NCBI GenBank assembly: GCA_017501805.1
Contig: JAFVWG010000320.1
Location: 1-7,315, forward strand
Source: Oscillospiraceae bacterium
GTDB taxonomy: Bacteria; Bacillota; Clostridia; Oscillospirales; Oscillospiraceae
DNA: 7,315 bases
Direction: 5' to 3'
Shown here: in pieces, positions 4,937 to 7,315 of the stretch
How the letters are laid out: each line of letters begins with the position of its first letter
Numbering within the stretch: position 1 is the first letter of the stretch
Position numbers and translations under genes: made by a program
Notes under the pieces: model-generated
What the model saw: the letters and a program-made list of their open reading frames with translations, nothing else
Database searches by the model: none
What the model was told of the DNA's origin: nothing

Positions 4937-7216
4937 ATGAAAAACTATCTCAAAAAAACCGTAAGCCTGCTCCTGACGCTGGTGACCCTCGCAGGACTTC
5001 TGTCCGGCCTGTGCATCAACGCCGGAGCTGCGACGCTCGAAGAGCGTCAGAAGGTAGTTATGGCAACGGCTTTTGCCTATTTTGACAAGGGCCACAGCGT
5101 GCAGTATGACGGCAAGACCCAGAATACTGCCATCAAGCGTACCGACTACGGCAAGACCCGTTCGACCTACCGCTCTTCCCCGGAAAGAGCGACCCCGAAC
5201 GAGACGATGTACACCGTTTGCTCGGACTTCCCGTGCCAGGTCTACTGGGATGCATTCGGCTATGAGCTGATGGGCAACCAGGGTAAGGTCTGGTCCCGCT
5301 ACCTCGCCCGTGAGGCGAAGGACGATCCCTCCTGCGTATGGTACTTTGTCAAGGATGAAGGCAAGGACGTCAAGGAAGAAGTCAAGAAGATGTTCGCGAT
5401 CGCGCAGCCCGGCGACATCTACACCGAGTATGCCATCAACGGCGGACACACCATGATCTGGGCCGGCGACGTCACCGGCGACGGCAAGCCCGACCTGATC
5501 CACAGCGGCGGCTCCCACCAGAACCTCACCGAGAGAAAAGACGTGCGTGAGTACCAGTCCATCGCCGACGGCATCGATCCCCGCTGCGGCGCCAGCATCG
5601 GCGCGAACACCAAGGGCGGCACCATCCGTATCAACGATGCGGAGTCCTACATCGCCAACTACACCAAGGGCAACCGCCGCTGGATGACGCTGCTCCGCCC
5701 GCTGAAGACCATGTCCGAGGCAGAGTATCCCATCACCCCCAAGGCGCAGTACCGCGTTACCCATCCGCGTCTGGCGATCGACCGCACCCTGAACAAGACC
5801 CGCTTCAACAGCGCGTTCACCGGTGAGACCGTCACCATGACCATCAAGCTCTCCAACTCCTCCACGCAGGAATACACCGTGCCCGTCACGGAAAAGGCAC
5901 CCGTCGGCGCCACCATCAAGACGCCGTTCGCAGGTGCGAAGGTCAATGGCGACACCATGACGGTTGATGTTACTCTGAAGCCGGATGAAGTCAAGACTCT
6001 GACCGCTGAGTACACGATCACCGCCGCTTTCGGCGAGCAGGTCACCTTCGACGGCGGCTTTGTCGGCGACATCCCCTCGAACTCCATCCCCATCCAGGTT
6101 GGCGGCGCCAAGCTGAATGCAGACATCCTCGCGAAGCTTGACAAGGTCGCAAACCGTGAGTACAACCAGCAGCTCAGAGACGGCGGTGCGAACGCCTACA
6201 ATCTGGCTGACGTCCTGTACCAGAAGGTCCTCGGCCTCAATGTTCGCTTCCCGAACAACAAGACCGTCGCCACGAAGTACACCAAGGCGGTGAAGACGCC
6301 CAGCGGCGTTACGACGAATGTCTTCCGTGAGAAGAGCGAGATCGCCGCTGCCGATATGGCTGAGTTCCGTATGATCGTTCCCACCTGCTGGGGCGGCCAC
6401 AACATCTGGGGCAAGTTCGGCGATGACCGTAACTCTGACCCGCGCGACAAGCAGCTCGAACCGGGCGACGTCATCGTCCGTTCGACCGACTTCGCCGGAA
6501 ACGCCGGCAGCGAGCAGCTGATCTACCTCGGCAACGGCAAGTACATGGGCTACAACGCGGAAAAGAACACCTTCCCCATCTACGGTGAGCCGGAGTTCTA
6601 CCGCTGCCTGTACGCAAAGATCTTCTACGTCCTGCGTCCGACGCTGGCTTATGAAGATGTGCACAAGCTGCCCGCACTTGCTGCGGATACCAATGGCCTC
6701 AAGTTCACCGATGTGAAGGCAAACGACTGGTTCTATCCGTACGTGAAGGATCTGGTCGAGGACAAGACCGTCAGCGGTATGACCGAGACGACCTTTGCCC
6801 CGAACGGCACCCTGACCTACGGTCAGGCTCTGAAGCTGATCGCTCTGGCGCTCGGCGAGAAGGAGCCCGCGAAGAGCGGCGCCCACTGGGCAAGCGGCTA
6901 TCTGACCCTGGCGAAGAGCAAGGGCTGGCTCGCGGCCGACGTCAATCTCGACGCTGCCGTCACGAGACTCGAGCTCTGCAAGATCGCCGCGAAGGCGAAG
7001 GGTCTCACGGAGCAGCCGAAGAAGAACCCGTTCAAGGATACCGACGACAAGGACGTTCTGGCGCTCAATAACGCCGGCGTTATCAACGGTATGACCGCTA
7101 CGGAGTTCAAGCCCAACGAGAAGCTGACCCGTGCTCAGATCTCCAAGATCATCTGCGCTCTGCGCGCTGTTGAGATCGCGGAGAAGGACGAAGCGGACGA
7201 CGAATCCGGAGCCTAA
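4937..7216 (+). CDS. Gene C: complete secreted NlpC/P60-like protein with three SLH anchor repeats
   Basis: This is the only complete, intact member (759 residues), probably a wall-bound extracellular cysteine hydrolase of unknown substrate. The signal peptide is basic MKNYLKK, then a hydrophobic stretch (about 8-27), with cleavage near the AGA at 29-31. The NlpC/P60-like domain (about 36-260) starts with FDKGHSVQYDG and carries Cys95 (TVCSDF), His171 (NGGHTMIW) and His189 (LIHSGG). A DUF11-like beta-sandwich spans about 278-393 (GETVTMTIKLSNSS, FVGDIPSN). The second NlpC/P60-like domain (about 394-575) has Cys484 in PTCWGG, but Glu526 and Gly538 fill the His positions, so it is probably inactive. 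Three SLH repeats follow at about 588-640, 647-690 and 695-742, and the tail is acidic (EIAEKDEADDESGA). It has its own promoter, a strong Shine-Dalgarno site and two downstream hairpins, so it is probably a single-gene transcript. It aligns almost gap-free with gene A through the catalytic domain. A pure S-layer structural role with a vestigial enzyme fold is the alternative. Confidence 0.93.
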   Translation: MKNYLKKTVSLLLTLVTLAGLLSGLCINAGAATLEERQKVVMATAFAYFDKGHSVQYDGKTQNTAIKRTDYGKTRSTYRSSPERATPNETMYTVCSDFPCQVYWDAFGYELMGNQGKVWSRYLAREAKDDPSCVWYFVKDEGKDVKEEVKKMFAIAQPGDIYTEYAINGGHTMIWAGDVTGDGKPDLIHSGGSHQNLTERKDVREYQSIADGIDPRCGASIGANTKGGTIRINDAESYIANYTKGNRRWMTLLRPLKTMSEAEYPITPKAQYRVTHPRLAIDRTLNKTRFNSAFTGETVTMTIKLSNSSTQEYTVPVTEKAPVGATIKTPFAGAKVNGDTMTVDVTLKPDEVKTLTAEYTITAAFGEQVTFDGGFVGDIPSNSIPIQVGGAKLNADILAKLDKVANREYNQQLRDGGANAYNLADVLYQKVLGLNVRFPNNKTVATKYTKAVKTPSGVTTNVFREKSEIAAADMAEFRMIVPTCWGGHNIWGKFGDDRNSDPRDKQLEPGDVIVRSTDFAGNAGSEQLIYLGNGKYMGYNAEKNTFPIYGEPEFYRCLYAKIFYVLRPTLAYEDVHKLPALAADTNGLKFTDVKANDWFYPYVKDLVEDKTVSGMTETTFAPNGTLTYGQALKLIALALGEKEPAKSGAHWASGYLTLAKSKGWLAADVNLDAAVTRLELCKIAAKAKGLTEQPKKNPFKDTDDKDVLALNNAGVINGMTATEFKPNEKLTRAQISKIICALRAVEIAEKDEADDESGA
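6776..6795 (+). repeat. Copy 3 of the identical 20-base repeat (gene C, SLH1)
   Basis: These are the same 20 bases as in gene A. The match to SLH1 of gene A continues downstream with few mismatches through the codons for NGTLTYGQAL, so this is the most similar nucleotide stretch between A and C noticed by eye. Confidence 0.85.
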
Positions 7217-7221
7217 ACGAT

Positions 7222-7245
7222 CTTTTCGGGGTGTTCCCCGAAAAG
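7222..7245 (+). promoter_or_regulatory. Perfect hairpin just after gene C
   Basis: CTTTTCGGGG (7222-7231) pairs with CCCCGAAAAG (7236-7245) in a perfect 10-bp stem around the loop TGTT, 5 bases after the stop codon. No T-run follows, so it is not a classical terminator. It may protect the mRNA 3' end or assist the terminator that follows. Confidence 0.6.
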
Positions 7246-7263
7246 GAATGAAACGCACACAAA

Positions 7264-7297
7264 GCGGTGCAGTCTTTATGACTGCACCGCCTTTTTT
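7264..7297 (+). terminator. Intrinsic terminator after gene C
   Basis: GCGGTGCAGTC (7264-7274) pairs perfectly with GACTGCACCGC (7280-7290) around a 5-base loop. One C and then six T (7292-7297) follow. This is a canonical Rho-independent terminator on the plus strand and closes the gene C transcript. Confidence 0.95.
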
Positions 7298-7315
7298 ATG
7301 TGGCGCGGAGGGGGG

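Noticed and set aside
4994..5011. Lipobox (lipoprotein signal) in the gene C signal peptide around LLSGLC
   Set aside because: The residue before Cys is Leu, not Gly/Ala/Ser, and gene B has no Cys there. An ordinary signal peptidase I site (AGA) follows.
4475..7258. A 927-codon open frame on the minus strand, antisense to gene C
   Set aside because: It lies opposite a gene with clear domains, promoter and terminator, and runs through intergenic DNA and the gene C promoter. Its translation is Arg/Gly/Val/Leu-rich without recognisable domains. Stop-free antisense frames are expected with this codon bias.

Overview
The window holds three tandem, same-strand paralogues that encode large secreted surface proteins, and almost nothing else. 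The organism is most likely a Gram-positive clostridium of the gut Oscillospiraceae/Ruminococcaceae type. The clues are SLH wall anchors, a type I dockerin of the LRRYLAGGYG kind, sigma-A type promoters with 17-bp spacers, purine-rich Shine-Dalgarno sites and GC-rich coding sequence. The taxon is inferred; no marker gene is present.

Layout: gene A (1-2001) enters truncated at its 5' end and closes with a strong intrinsic terminator (2009-2040). Gene B (2147-4810) has its own promoter, Shine-Dalgarno site and signal peptide, but one in-frame TGA (3266-3268) splits it. Gene C (4937-7216) is complete, has a promoter resembling that of B, and is followed by two hairpins, the second a canonical terminator (7264-7297).

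All three share a core: a signal peptide (seen in B and C), an NlpC/P60-like papain-fold domain with an intact Cys-His-His set, a DUF11-like beta-sandwich, and a second NlpC/P60-like domain that keeps a Cys in a TCWGG motif but lacks both His residues. After a shared YVLRP motif the C-termini differ: A and C carry three SLH repeats, while B carries a cohesin-like domain plus a type I dockerin. The locus therefore looks like a set of cell-wall or surface cysteine hydrolases with exchangeable attachment modules: SLH to the wall polymer in A and C, cohesin/dockerin complex assembly in B.

The TGA of B lies inside a roughly 52-codon acidic and Ala/Thr-rich insertion that is absent from A and C. 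The frame stays open on both sides, so a single nonsense change, a sequencing error or stop readthrough are the candidates. No RNA genes, CRISPR, insertion sequences or convincing minus-strand genes were seen. The only stretches without genes are the two intergenic gaps (2002-2146 and 4811-4936) and the last 99 bases; they hold promoters, leaders and terminators.
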